13,854 nt of DNA. It comes from Thalassiosira profunda (taxonomy: Eukaryota > Bacillariophyta > Thalassiosirophyceae > Thalassiosirales > Thalassiosiraceae). The notes below the pieces were generated by a model, which did not search any database, had not been told where the DNA came from, and worked only from the letters and a program-made list of their open reading frames with translations. Each line of letters opens with the position of its first letter. The stretch's first letter is position 1. The stretch lies in NCBI GenBank assembly GCA_036939355.1, contig JALLAP010000857.1, positions 1 through 13,854 on the forward strand, given 5' to 3'. The position numbers and the translations under genes were made by a program. Below are positions 1 to 7,918 of this stretch, piece by piece.

Positions 1-3000
1 CGGCGGCGTCGAAGGCCGCGAAGGGATCGGCGTCGAAGGCGCTCCAGTCGGCGTCGTTGGAGCTGTCTTTGGCGGCGTGGAAGGGGTCGACTGTAGTGGT
101 CGTCGTGGTCGCGTCGGTCGCGTCGGCCGGGGCGGCCATCAGCGGCGGCGGCGGGTCCTGCAGAGGCGGCGGCGCGGTCGTCTCCTCCTCCACCTCAAGC
201 GCCGACGCCGCCACGCGCGCACGACCGTCGTTGCCGTCCACCGCAACAGCCTCGGCCGCCGCCCCGCTGTCCTCCTCGAACAACCCCCCGTCCTCCATCG
301 TGTAATGCGTCCCCTTCCGGGACTTCTTGCTCGTCGCCTTGCGTATGAGCCGGGCCACCCCGAACAGGCTCTTCTTGCCTGGCTTTTTCTTGGAAATTTC
401 GGGGCTGGGGGCGTCGGCCCCCTTTTTCTTGCGGCCGAAGCGCGCGCTCCGCGATGGGGGGACGTCGCTCGACCCCCGCGAGGCCGCGAGGCTCTCCTCG
501 TCCGTTTTGGCGCTCTGCAGGGAGGGGGCGGGGACCACGGATTGCTCCCCGGCCAGCGCGGAGGGCGCTGCCGCGGGGGGCGCCAGGGGCGGGAGGGACT
601 CCGCCTCGGTCGCGCCGCCCGGGTCCGCGAGCGGGCCCTTGGGCGAGAACGCCACGCCCCCAAGGGTCCGCGGACTGTCGACGCTCGGCGCCCCGCCCAT
701 CCGGGCCCGGGCCCGCTCCTTCCTCCGCTGCGCCGCGGGACTCACCACGCCGCTGGGACTGCCGACCGCCCCGGGGGAAGTTCGCGCCAGCAACGCCCCC
801 GCCACGGCCGCGGAAGCGGCCGCGACCGACTCCTCCAGGACCGACGCCGACTCGTCCGCCTCGTCGGTGGGGCGCACCGGAGGGCCGCGCGGCGTTTTCT
901 TTCTTGGGACGCTCCCGCCCATCCGCGCCGTGGCCACGGTCGACGTCGTGACGTCGGTGCCGGTCGCGGACGCCACCCGTTTCATGGGCACGGGCGGGGC
1001 GGGGGCGATCGCCTCCCTCTTCTGGGCCGCGGCCGCCGCGCGAGGGGACACCACGGCGTCGATCGTCCCCAATCGGGCGTCGTCGACGTTGTCCGCCACG
1101 AGGTCGGCGGCGTGGTACATTTCCAATGCCGCGCGGCGCCGTCGATCGGCCGCCGACGCCCCGCTGACGCCGCTGGGCGCCGCGGAGATGCCGCTGATCC
1201 CCGAGGGCGTCCGGCCCATGGCCACGGGCGCGAGGTCGCGCGCCGGAACGGGGACCTCGACCCCCTCTTCGGCGGCCTCGTTCCACTCCAAACCTTCCTG
1301 GGAAGGCAGGCTGGGATTTTCGGCGATGGCCGCCAAGAGGGGATCCTCCACCAATTCCTCGCTGAGGAGCATCGCCGCCGCGACTTTTCGGCGGCGCTCG
1401 GCGACGGCGGCCGACGTGGGCGTCGCGGTCGAATGGACCCCCGTTGCCCCCGAACCCCCCGTCGCCCCTGTGGCACCGGTGGCAAGCGAGGCGCCGTCGC
1501 GGCCGCCCCCCTCCGCGATCGACTCCTGCGCCAATGTTTCCGCCACAATTTCGCTCACGGCGGCCTCGGGCTCGGTCCGGGCGCTCAGCGCGCTGCGCTC
1601 CGTGCGCGCGGAGAGGGCGCTCTCGTCGCCGATCGACGGGGATGCGGCCAGGGGGGGCGGTCGCGACGCTGCCGGGGGCGCTGCCGGCGCCTCCTCCTCG
1701 TCCATGACGACATCAGGCCCGACGCCTCCCTCCGCACTCCCCTCGTCGGCCTCGGCTATCCCGCCCCGCTTGACCGTCAATCTAACCTCCTCCCTCGCCC
1801 GCGCCACCAATTCCGCCGCGTGCCTTGGATCTCGGACGGGGGTGCCGTTCACGGCGATGACCTCCGCCCCCTCCAGCGCCCCGTCCGCGCCTTGGGACCC
1901 CGCCCCAGCATCATTGGGGGAGGTCCCCCCGGAGGCCCCGCCCCTGCCGCCTCGGTGGGGGCTCGCCAGCCGATGCCGCGCGAAAATGCTCTCGGGGAGC
2001 ACTCGACTGATCACCGCCACCTCGGGATGTTCCGCGCTCAATCGGGTGAAAACCACCCCCACCTTGGCGTTGGGCCGTTTGAAGGCCGTCAATGTGGTCA
2101 CCCCCTCCCGACCGCCGCCGCTGGCGCTTCTGGTGTAGGCGCTGGAGGGCGGGGGCGCCTTGCGCAGGCTGGCGGGGGAGGCTCCGCGGGGGGTGCGCTG
2201 GGAGCTCGGCGTGGGGGGGACCGCCCCGGGTGGCGCGGCCTCCTCCTTCCCCGCACCGCCAGTGCGTTCGTCGCCGCCGAAGCCGGTGTCCAACGGGGTC
2301 AGGCTGAGTCGGTTCCCGGCCCGCTGTCGGAGGGGGCTCTCCCCCCTCCCGCCGCTCCCTCCGGCACCTGCGCTCGCACCTGTACCTCCAGCGCCTCGGA
2401 CCCCGATGCGATTCGGACTGGGCAGCGCCCGTCCGGCACTCGCGCTGCTCCGCGGCGGACCCTTCCACTTGCCCGAATCACTTTGGTGGTGCTGCAGCGT
2501 CGGCGTCTCCTCCCGGTTCAACGGCGGGGGGGCGTTCCGCTTGTACTTGGGACTGGGACCCGCGGTAGGTGCCCGGGGGGGCGTCGCGGGGGGCAACCCA
2601 CCCCCACCGCCCCCCGCTCCACCCCCCACTCCTCCGGCGTGCAAGCTCCGCTGGGCGGGGGACAAACTGGCCACGTAGGCGTGGGCCACGGTCCCCGCCC
2701 GCTTTTTCGGGGCGGATTGTTTGGGCGAGCCCCACAGTTTTTGGGTGAGGGCGGCGACGGACCCCCCGGCGATTTCGCGTTGGGGGGACCAGGCCGTGCC
2801 CGCCTTGGCCGGGGCTCCACTGGTGTTCTCAGCGGGGGAGGCGGCGGGGGAGCGGCCGGAGGTGGGCGACGGAGCTCCCGCGTTGGGTGCGTTGGAGGGG
2901 ATTGTCGGATCGCGAGACTCGGCGGCATTCTCCTCCGCTGCCGGTTGGGGCTGCTGCAGCGGGTAGGAATGCTTGGCCTTGTTCCGTTTGGGCGGCGGGC

Positions 3001-3247
3001 CCGGCGGCGGCGGCGGCGGCGGGGGCGGCGGCGCGTCCCCAACCGCTCCTGCAGTGGGATGGGCAAAGTGCCCCCTTGGCCCCCTTCCGCGCAGCTCGCT
3101 GGGGCTCGTCAGTCCCTTCACTGGGGCGCCGACGGGTGACGCGACCGGCGACCGTCCGGCGGTCGGGGAGACGACATTGGAGGGGGAGGTCGGGCCCTCC
3201 GAGCCGGTGGGGGAGATGGCCGCGAGGTACCGGGACCGGGCCGACAT
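1..3247 (-). CDS. PDZ-like, low-complexity scaffold protein (partial; C-terminal end beyond left edge)
   Basis: The minus-strand frame from the ATG at 3245-3247 stays open for 1082 codons to base 2; I checked every tca, tta and cta on the plus strand and none is in frame. In order it has: ten consecutive prolines (residues 73-82) followed by GPPP and a KRNK patch; a Gly-rich stretch near 200-215; a PDZ-like domain at about 396-495 (VGVVFTRL, then VISRVLPESIFARHRL, a Gly/Ser-rich insertion of about 25 residues, then GAEVIAVNGTPV and a final EEVRLTVKRG strand); a tandem SALSARTE repeat (542-559); a twice-occurring RRR-helix motif (617-635, 701-719); a Lys-rich patch near 935-985; and DPF at 1054-1056 and 1074-1076 with WSAF at 1068-1071. 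PDZ domains bind short peptides, so a scaffold or adaptor role is inferred. No ligand, location or orthologue is recognised. Very high G+C explains long antisense frames. The frame is solid; the function is not. Confidence 0.8.
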   Translation of the reverse strand, partial: MSARSRYLAAISPTGSEGPTSPSNVVSPTAGRSPVASPVGAPVKGLTSPSELRGRGPRGHFAHPTAGAVGDAPPPPPPPPPPGPPPKRNKAKHSYPLQQPQPAAEENAAESRDPTIPSNAPNAGAPSPTSGRSPAASPAENTSGAPAKAGTAWSPQREIAGGSVAALTQKLWGSPKQSAPKKRAGTVAHAYVASLSPAQRSLHAGGVGGGAGGGGGGLPPATPPRAPTAGPSPKYKRNAPPPLNREETPTLQHHQSDSGKWKGPPRSSASAGRALPSPNRIGVRGAGGTGASAGAGGSGGRGESPLRQRAGNRLSLTPLDTGFGGDERTGGAGKEEAAPPGAVPPTPSSQRTPRGASPASLRKAPPPSSAYTRSASGGGREGVTTLTAFKRPNAKVGVVFTRLSAEHPEVAVISRVLPESIFARHRLASPHRGGRGGASGGTSPNDAGAGSQGADGALEGAEVIAVNGTPVRDPRHAAELVARAREEVRLTVKRGGIAEADEGSAEGGVGPDVVMDEEEAPAAPPAASRPPPLAASPSIGDESALSARTERSALSARTEPEAAVSEIVAETLAQESIAEGGGRDGASLATGATGATGGSGATGVHSTATPTSAAVAERRRKVAAAMLLSEELVEDPLLAAIAENPSLPSQEGLEWNEAAEEGVEVPVPARDLAPVAMGRTPSGISGISAAPSGVSGASAADRRRRAALEMYHAADLVADNVDDARLGTIDAVVSPRAAAAAQKREAIAPAPPVPMKRVASATGTDVTTSTVATARMGGSVPRKKTPRGPPVRPTDEADESASVLEESVAAASAAVAGALLARTSPGAVGSPSGVVSPAAQRRKERARARMGGAPSVDSPRTLGGVAFSPKGPLADPGGATEAESLPPLAPPAAAPSALAGEQSVVPAPSLQSAKTDEESLAASRGSSDVPPSRSARFGRKKKGADAPSPEISKKKPGKKSLFGVARLIRKATSKKSRKGTHYTMEDGGLFEEDSGAAAEAVAVDGNDGRARVAASALEVEEETTAPPPLQDPPPPLMAAPADATDATTTTTTVDPFHAAKDSSNDADWSAFDADPFAAFDAA
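1571..1624 (-). repeat. Two tandem 27-bp units encoding SALSARTE
   Basis: Two adjacent in-frame 27-base units (1598-1624, then 1571-1597 in reading direction) encode ESALSARTE and RSALSARTE, residues 542-559 of the PDZ-like protein. The DNA copies have diverged at synonymous positions, so the amino-acid repeat seems to have been kept while the DNA drifted. Confidence 0.75.
3002..3031. repeat. CGG-type trinucleotide tract coding for ten prolines
   Basis: A run of CGG triplets, with one GGG, on the plus strand reads as CCG/CCC proline codons on the minus strand (residues 73-82 of the PDZ-like protein), followed by Gly-Pro-Pro-Pro. Pure triplet tracts like this often vary in length. Poly-Pro runs are typical ligands for profilin, SH3, EVH1 or WW domains; that binding is family knowledge, not shown here. 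Confidence 0.8.
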
Positions 3248-3986
3248 CTTCCTGCTGCTGCTCCTCTGAATGTCTGCTCGCTCTGTTGCTGTTTGTTGCG
3301 TTCACTCGACACTGAACCCCGTCGGAAGCACCGCCGCTGCCACCGCCGGGTTGTCGCGCCTTCGGTCGGCCTTTAGATGATCCTTTTGCTGGTTAGCAGC
3401 CGCGGCGCGTAGGGGACCCTTCGTCGGTGCAACCAGTGATGATGAAATGCGGAGGGCGCGGCTCTGGGAGCGCTGGATTTTGCCGCCAACAAGTGCCGAT
3501 TGCCTTCTCTTTCTCGCATTTGAACGATGTCTCTATTGATTCCTCTGTCAGTTCGATGTGACAAGACGGATTTTGGCGAACCGTGGACAAACAAGAGTCC
3601 TCAAAGTCATAGTAGAGGTACTACGTATGTTAGCTAACCGAACCCTAAACTGCAATGCTTGGCTCGGGATGCTCGCAGCTAGCTACGCCATTCCATTTCG
3701 GTTGTGCAGCCAGCACATGATGCTGTGCGTATCATTTGCCGCTTCTTCTCCGCAAATTCAGGTGACAGTTGAATCAGGATATTGCGAGGACAGCCCCTTG
3801 GAGCTTTGGCTTGGCTGGCAACTCTTCTCCGCGAATAGCAAGCGGACACCGTGCCGGGCGATGTCTGACCAGTCTCCGTCGACGTTCAATCCCAGCCAAG
3901 AGTGTTGTGTCGCCGGTCGCCGGTTGCCTCTTCCGATGGACGGATCATGCGTCATATATCCAAAGTTGGATCACCGCTCGATGCAT
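3248..3986. other. Intergenic stretch, no gene recognised
   Basis: This 739-bp gap lies upstream of the PDZ-like gene and downstream of the CSA-like gene, both on the minus strand. Base composition drops sharply compared with the G+C-rich coding region to its left. It has one TACGTA site (3622-3627) and short open frames of 65-175 codons on both strands, none with a recognisable motif. It probably holds the promoter and 5' UTR of the PDZ-like gene and the 3' UTR of the CSA-like gene. No tRNA or transposon end was seen. Confidence 0.6.
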
Positions 3987-6185
3987 TCACCAAGTGTCCA
4001 CATCTTCGAACGAAGGCTCCGCTCCCGACGGATGAGCAACGCGATAATCTCTGCCCGCCGAGCGAATCTGCGACAGGTACGATAGGTCGTTGATAAGGCT
4101 ACCGTCATCTTCTTCGACATTCTTGCCATCCGGCACGCCCCACGAGAGCACCATGCCATCCTTCCCAGCAGTCAAGAAGTTGACGCGGGTGGCGGTATCA
4201 GCCCCGCTCCCGACCTGCAAGTTGTCCCACGCTCCCTCGATCGGGACAACGCTCGTCACATCGGCCAGGTGTCCGTTCAACACGAAGTCGGGGCTTCCTC
4301 CCGGTTCTTTTCCTCGTCGACCAAACAAGGAATAGCCGGTCACTTTCCCCCTCGCCGACCTGCTGCTGCTCTCAGTCGTTACGAGAGTGGCGGTGCTTCT
4401 CGAGCCGGGCTGAATGACAGCCAGTGTTGCCTTGCGTCGACTTCGGTGCCTTTCTGTGGTGTGATCGCTAGCACGTTGGCTCGCGCCGCCGGATCGTCCA
4501 AACACTGTTGGAAGGATCCGCCCGCCCGTGGCCACAGACGGATCCATTCCGCCCATGCCACTCTCCACGCCGTATTTCGCATTCCATCCGATTGCCGCGA
4601 GCGGCGAGACGAATGAGGAGCTGGGTCGGAGGTCCCAGTGGTGTATCCTTCCATCTGTTCCAGAGGTGACTAGATCGTCGCCGCCCGGGGCAAATGCCAC
4701 GGCCGTGACGGGTCCGCCGTGAGACTCGATCCCTTGCATGCGTGATGCGCTCGCGTAGTGTAGGCCAACCCTTTGCTTCTTCCGAGGAGGGCTCGCCCAT
4801 CCATTCGACGCTGCTCCACCGTTCGTCTCGCCCTCTCGATTCAAGGCGCCCAAACACGCCGCGGCGCCGGCCTTGCGCACGTCCCAGATCCTCACCGTGC
4901 AATCGTCGCCACCACTCACCAATCGAAACGGACGGTGCGGATCCCACGCCACGGCGTTCACCCCGCCCTCGTGTCCCACCAGCTCGTGCGTCGCGCTGCC
5001 CCCGCGAAACGCGTCGCACAGCTGAACGACGCCCCTTCCGTCGGCGCCCAGCCCCAACGCCAGCAGGGCCGTGCCGTGGGGACAGCCCTCCGGCGTCTTG
5101 GGCAGGTCCATGCACTGCAGCGGCGCAACCGACTTGCCCTCCTCGTACTCCGCCCGCGCGAGGCCTCCCCCGCCCATGCCCGCGGCGCCGGTGTAGATGT
5201 GGCAGTAGGTGGCGAAGACCGGGACAAAGCTTTGCGCGTCCCACACCAATATCTCGCCCGAGATGGAGGCCGAGACGAAGGCGCCATAGACATCGGCGGG
5301 GTACCACTTTACGCCCAGCAGCGGCTGGCGGTGGCCCGAGGGCACTCCGCCGGCGTTTTCCTCCGGAGAGGCCTCACTGTTGTGGCGGAGCGATCGAGCG
5401 ATGGGACGGTGCGCGAACATCGACGGGTGCGACTTTTCCTTCCCACGAGGCGCGTGTTGCGAATTGTCGCCCTTCTCCGACGAGGATTGCTGGTACAGAT
5501 GCCGATCGCTGCCAAAGTACGACAGATCGTAGAGCGCGATGGAACATTCGCCCCCGCCCGATCCCACCAAGAGATAGCGCGGAGGAGATCCCAGCGTGTC
5601 GTCGTTGCCCCGGTCGAGGTCCATGCAAGAAATTCCATCTCTGATTCCCATGAAGGCGCGTCCCGAATGAAAAGCCGTCGATCGGGGAGGAGCAGCGCCG
5701 ACGATGCGAGGATATTGCAACAGCTGTATCGATTGGGAGTTGGAATGATTGGCGGCGCCTCGTTTGCTCCGGCCAGACTCCGCGGGAATTGCAAATATTG
5801 TGTTGTTGATGACGGCATCTTTCAGAGACAGCGGCAGGTGGCGCATGCGCCGGTCGGTGGGGATGTTCTGGAGCAGGCTGCCTCCGTGGTTCTCGGGAGA
5901 ATCGAGGAGGCAGACGCCGCGGGAGCTGATTTGTGGCAGATGATAGGACGAGTGCAAAGAATGAGCACAGATGTGTCTGTCGGCGACAAACAATAACATA
6001 TCGAACTCCACGACGCATGGAATTCATTGCAGCAACGCTCACCTGCTCCCCGACCGCGCCGCGGGAGCCCCCAGCGCCGACCGCCACAGCAGGTGGGAGG
6101 GCAGCGACCGACGGAACGCCCTCTCCTCCTCCCGCCTCTCCTTGGCGGCAGCGTCGTCCTCCTCGCGATGTCGACGCGGCGGCAT
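3987..6185 (-). CDS. ERCC8: WD40 repeat protein, CSA/ERCC8-like CRL4 substrate receptor (two exons)
   Basis: Proposed exons are 6185-6043 and 5925-3987, about 695 residues. Numbering from codon 6011-6009 of the open exon-2 frame, WD40 blocks lie at about 125-163 (DGISCMDL, SIALYDL), 231-258 (LLGVKWYPADV, EILVWD), 313-333 (VVQLCD), 346-382 (GHEGGVNAVAWDPHRP, VRIWDVRKAG), 430-461 (TAVAFAPGGDDLVTSGTDGR) and 580-626 (GHLADVTSVV, KDGMVLSWGVP). The VxWYP, VQLCD, IWDVR(K/R)A and final FED elements match the order in human CSA, which with DDB1-CUL4-RBX1 ubiquitinates targets at stalled RNA polymerase II in transcription-coupled nucleotide excision repair in the nucleus. It is longer than the roughly 400-residue animal protein because of low-complexity insertions between blades (164-230, 385-428, 470-570). 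Another nuclear WD40 protein is possible but less likely. It is divergent from the DUF1330 gene. Confidence 0.75.
5926..6042 (-). other. Putative GT-AG intron in the CSA-like gene
   Basis: In minus-strand reading the donor is GGGAGCAG|GTGAGC and the acceptor is CACAAATCAG|CTCCCGC, giving a 117-nt phase-2 intron. Without splicing, the exon-1 frame hits TGA within the donor (6041-6039) and the exon-2 frame has no ATG before 5999. Splicing makes the codon AG|C and joins the frames. An alternative acceptor at 5977 (GCCGACAG|ACAC) would also keep the frame with a 66-nt intron. The upstream exon ends in an Arg/Glu-rich helix and LLWRSALG, where CSA proteins have their short DDB1-contacting N-terminal helix region. 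The splice sites are visible; the use of this intron is inferred. Confidence 0.65.
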
Positions 6186-6346
6186 GCTCCCGCTGGGATG
6201 TTCCGCTCCGCCAACCGACCCACCCGCAGCGCCGCGCCGCTGACACCACACGGGGAGCCAACCCGCTCTCCCAGTGGTGCTACCGACGTGGCTCTGGGAT
6301 TGGAGGCGGGGACGCGGGAGCGATCCTGGTTATCCTCGGGCCGGAA

Positions 6347-6382
6347 ACGTACGTATCTCTAAGATGTAACGTACGATACGTA
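6347..6382. promoter_or_regulatory. TACGTA cluster between the CSA-like and DUF1330 genes
   Basis: The 246-bp gap between divergent starts (6186-6431) has ACGTACGTA at 6347-6355, ACGTACG at 6369-6375 and TACGTA at 6377-6382. The palindromic ACGT core is the type bound by bZIP proteins. The position, 50-85 bp before the DUF1330 ATG, suits a core or proximal promoter element, possibly shared by both genes. Its function is inferred. Confidence 0.45.
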
Positions 6383-6431
6383 GCGATCCTCCTCCAGTCT
6401 GTCGCCACACTTCCGTCCGTTCCGAGGCACG

Positions 6432-6857
6432 ATGCACCATGCCCTCACCCAGCCATCACCCCGGCAGTTCCGGTCCCTCTTCGGCGACGAGGCCACGCTC
6501 GACCGCCCGATCGACATGCTCAACATCCTCAAGTTTCGACGACCCGCCGAGTACGCCGAGTACGCGCGCCAAATGGAAGGTATCTTGAAGGGAATCAGGG
6601 CCCGCGTCGTGTACCAGGGCACAATCGCAGGCCTCGCCATCGGCGACGAAGAGAAATTCGGGGGAAGGCACCACGCCGTGGCCGTCGTGCGATATCCCAC
6701 GCGGAGGGCCTTCGTCGACATGATACGAACGCCCGCGTTCCGAGAAGCGCATCGGCATCGAGAAGCGGGCTTGGAAAGTCAGTGGCTGGTGGCGTGCGAA
6801 CCGGCCGAGGATGCGGTGTCTTCCTTTTTAGAAGCTCATCCCAAATCCAAACTGTGA
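6432..6857 (+). CDS. DUF1330-family small protein
   Basis: A 141-residue protein from the ATG at 6432. The pattern IDMLNILKFR (27-36), a YAEYARQ helix (41-47), RARVVYQGTIAGLAIGDE (56-73), HHAVAVVRYPTRRAFVDMI (80-98), PAFREAHRHREAGLE (101-115) and a final LVAC strand (119-122) is that of DUF1330, a ferredoxin-like dimeric alpha/beta-barrel family of about 95-130 residues. Members are common in bacteria, and a biochemical role has not been settled for most. No targeting peptide is evident, so a cytosolic location is likely. About 20 extra residues extend the C-terminus. It starts 246 bp from the divergent CSA-like gene, with TACGTA sites between them. A bacterial origin by ancient transfer is conceivable, but nothing in the base composition singles it out. 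Confidence 0.75.
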   Translation: MHHALTQPSPRQFRSLFGDEATLDRPIDMLNILKFRRPAEYAEYARQMEGILKGIRARVVYQGTIAGLAIGDEEKFGGRHHAVAVVRYPTRRAFVDMIRTPAFREAHRHREAGLESQWLVACEPAEDAVSSFLEAHPKSKL

Positions 6858-7098
6858 AGAGGAATGCGATTGTTTTATACTATGGACGCACAAGCGTGTA
6901 GGAGGAAGAGGGGGGCGGCGGGGGGGCGGGGCGCGAATGAAGAAAAGATACCACTTCACCTCAAAGTCCCCATGACACACTGCAATCTTGCAAGACCAAG
7001 CAAGCAGATTCTACGGCGCTGCTCAATTGCACGCCCCATTACTTTGCCATTCATCGACTGGGGGCAGTGACATCATCATTTGGCAAAGACATAACAAA
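6858..7098. other. Intergenic spacer with a G-rich tract
   Basis: This 241-bp spacer separates the DUF1330 gene from the downstream repeat protein on the same strand. Around 6907-6932 there is a run of guanines broken only by single cytosines, able in principle to form a G-quadruplex in the DNA or in a 3' UTR. Nothing else is recognised. Confidence 0.5.
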
Positions 7099-7890
7099 AT
7101 GGCTGGGCGGTACAACCGAGATCATCTTCGCCTCATCCCCAACGCGAAGATTGAAGAGTTCTGTCGCATAGAGACGAGCCGGGAATCTGCTGTTGTAGTG
7201 CAGTCGTTGAAGAAGCGATTCAATCTTACGTACAAGCAGGCGCGCACGCAATACGACAATTACGTCAAGACGAAGTGGGCGGAATGGGACGGACAAAACC
7301 TGAACATTGACACTGCCACCCGAAAGACCGAGGCGGAGACGCAGGCTACTATTTCTGATGAAGAGCCGGCTGCCCTCGTTTCGAAACGTATTGCTATGCC
7401 GAAGTTGAAGCCGGAAACTGTGAATAGCGCTTCGCCAATGCCACCGGGGAAATACGACCGCAGTGCATTCCGCCTCATCAGCGAGGCAGAGATGGATCGA
7501 TTCTGTTGCACCCAAAGGAACCGCGAGCGCTCGGTTGTCGTGCAGTCGTTGAAGAAAAAGTTCGGCCTCACCTCCAGGCAGGCAAACAGCCAGTACGAAA
7601 ACCACGTCAAGCCAAGATGGAACAGACACAACACGACCGTGACGGAGACGCATTCTACTGTTTCAGACGAAGCGCCGGCTGAAATGGTTTCTAGACCTAG
7701 TGATACGCCAAAGATGGAGCCGGAAACTGTGATTAGCGCTGTTGCAGTAAAGACCGAGGCGGTGTATGACATGGACACAGACGATGATGTAGATTTTGAG
7801 CACTGGGCCGGCAACGACGACGACGACGATGATGACAATGATGAGGGCAGTCTTCACCCAGGCCAGAGAATAGGTATTGTGGAAGTTTAG
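7099..7890 (+). CDS. Unrecognised protein with two copies of a basic helical domain and an acidic tail
   Basis: A 263-residue protein from the ATG at 7099 (AAAATGG context). The frame is open upstream to 6988, but that has only a TTG. It has two similar domains, residues 3-64 and 117-178. Each runs G(R/K)Y(N/D)R, an (L/F)RLI helix, (I/M)(E/D)(E/R)FC, VVVQSLKK(R/K)F, L(T)(Y/S)(K/R)QA, QY(D/E)N(Y/H)VK and W. The linkers after each also match (TxSDExPAxxVS, then PExV and SA). Helix spacing with basic patches suggests a helix-turn-helix or Myb/SANT-like DNA-binding fold; this is a guess from pattern. VKTE at 217-220 fits a sumoylation consensus, and residues 227-249 are mostly Asp. A nuclear chromatin or transcription role would fit, but the family is not recognised. 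Its 3' end converges with the RING-oxygenase gene, 28 bp away. Confidence 0.7.
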   Translation: MAGRYNRDHLRLIPNAKIEEFCRIETSRESAVVVQSLKKRFNLTYKQARTQYDNYVKTKWAEWDGQNLNIDTATRKTEAETQATISDEEPAALVSKRIAMPKLKPETVNSASPMPPGKYDRSAFRLISEAEMDRFCCTQRNRERSVVVQSLKKKFGLTSRQANSQYENHVKPRWNRHNTTVTETHSTVSDEAPAEMVSRPSDTPKMEPETVISAVAVKTEAVYDMDTDDDVDFEHWAGNDDDDDDDNDEGSLHPGQRIGIVEV

Positions 7891-7918
7891 GAGTAAAATG
7901 CTAGCGTTTCTTTTGCAT

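Noticed and set aside
327..2138. Plus-strand open frame of 603 codons
   Set aside because: Also opposite the PDZ-like gene; Ser/Ala/Pro-rich, no recognisable domain or repeat structure beyond mirrored codons.
77..3139. Plus-strand open frame of 1020 codons
   Set aside because: Almost entirely Arg/Gly/Pro/Ala with no domain; it is the antisense shadow of the very G+C-rich PDZ-like gene, whose minus frame shows a recognisable PDZ-like domain and linear motifs.
3758..3955. Minus-strand frame of 65 codons in the 3248-3986 gap
   Set aside because: Looks somewhat protein-like but is short and has no repeat, motif or neighbouring exon to support it; a decayed gene fragment cannot be excluded.
3558..4085. 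Plus-strand frame of 175 codons
   Set aside because: Crosses into the 3' end of the CSA-like gene on the other strand, has no recognisable motif and uneven composition; treated as chance.
4773..5996. Plus-strand frame of 407 codons over the CSA-like gene
   Set aside because: Antisense to WD40 repeats that are clearly readable on the minus strand; no domain of its own.
5997..6011. GTG (6011) or ATG (5999) as start of the CSA-like protein
   Set aside because: Both lie inside the inferred intron; the upstream ATG at 6185 with splicing gives a better N-terminus.
6988..7098. Longer start for the duplicated-domain protein
   Set aside because: The frame is open to 6988 but there is no ATG before 7099, and the extra residues show no similarity to either repeat unit.
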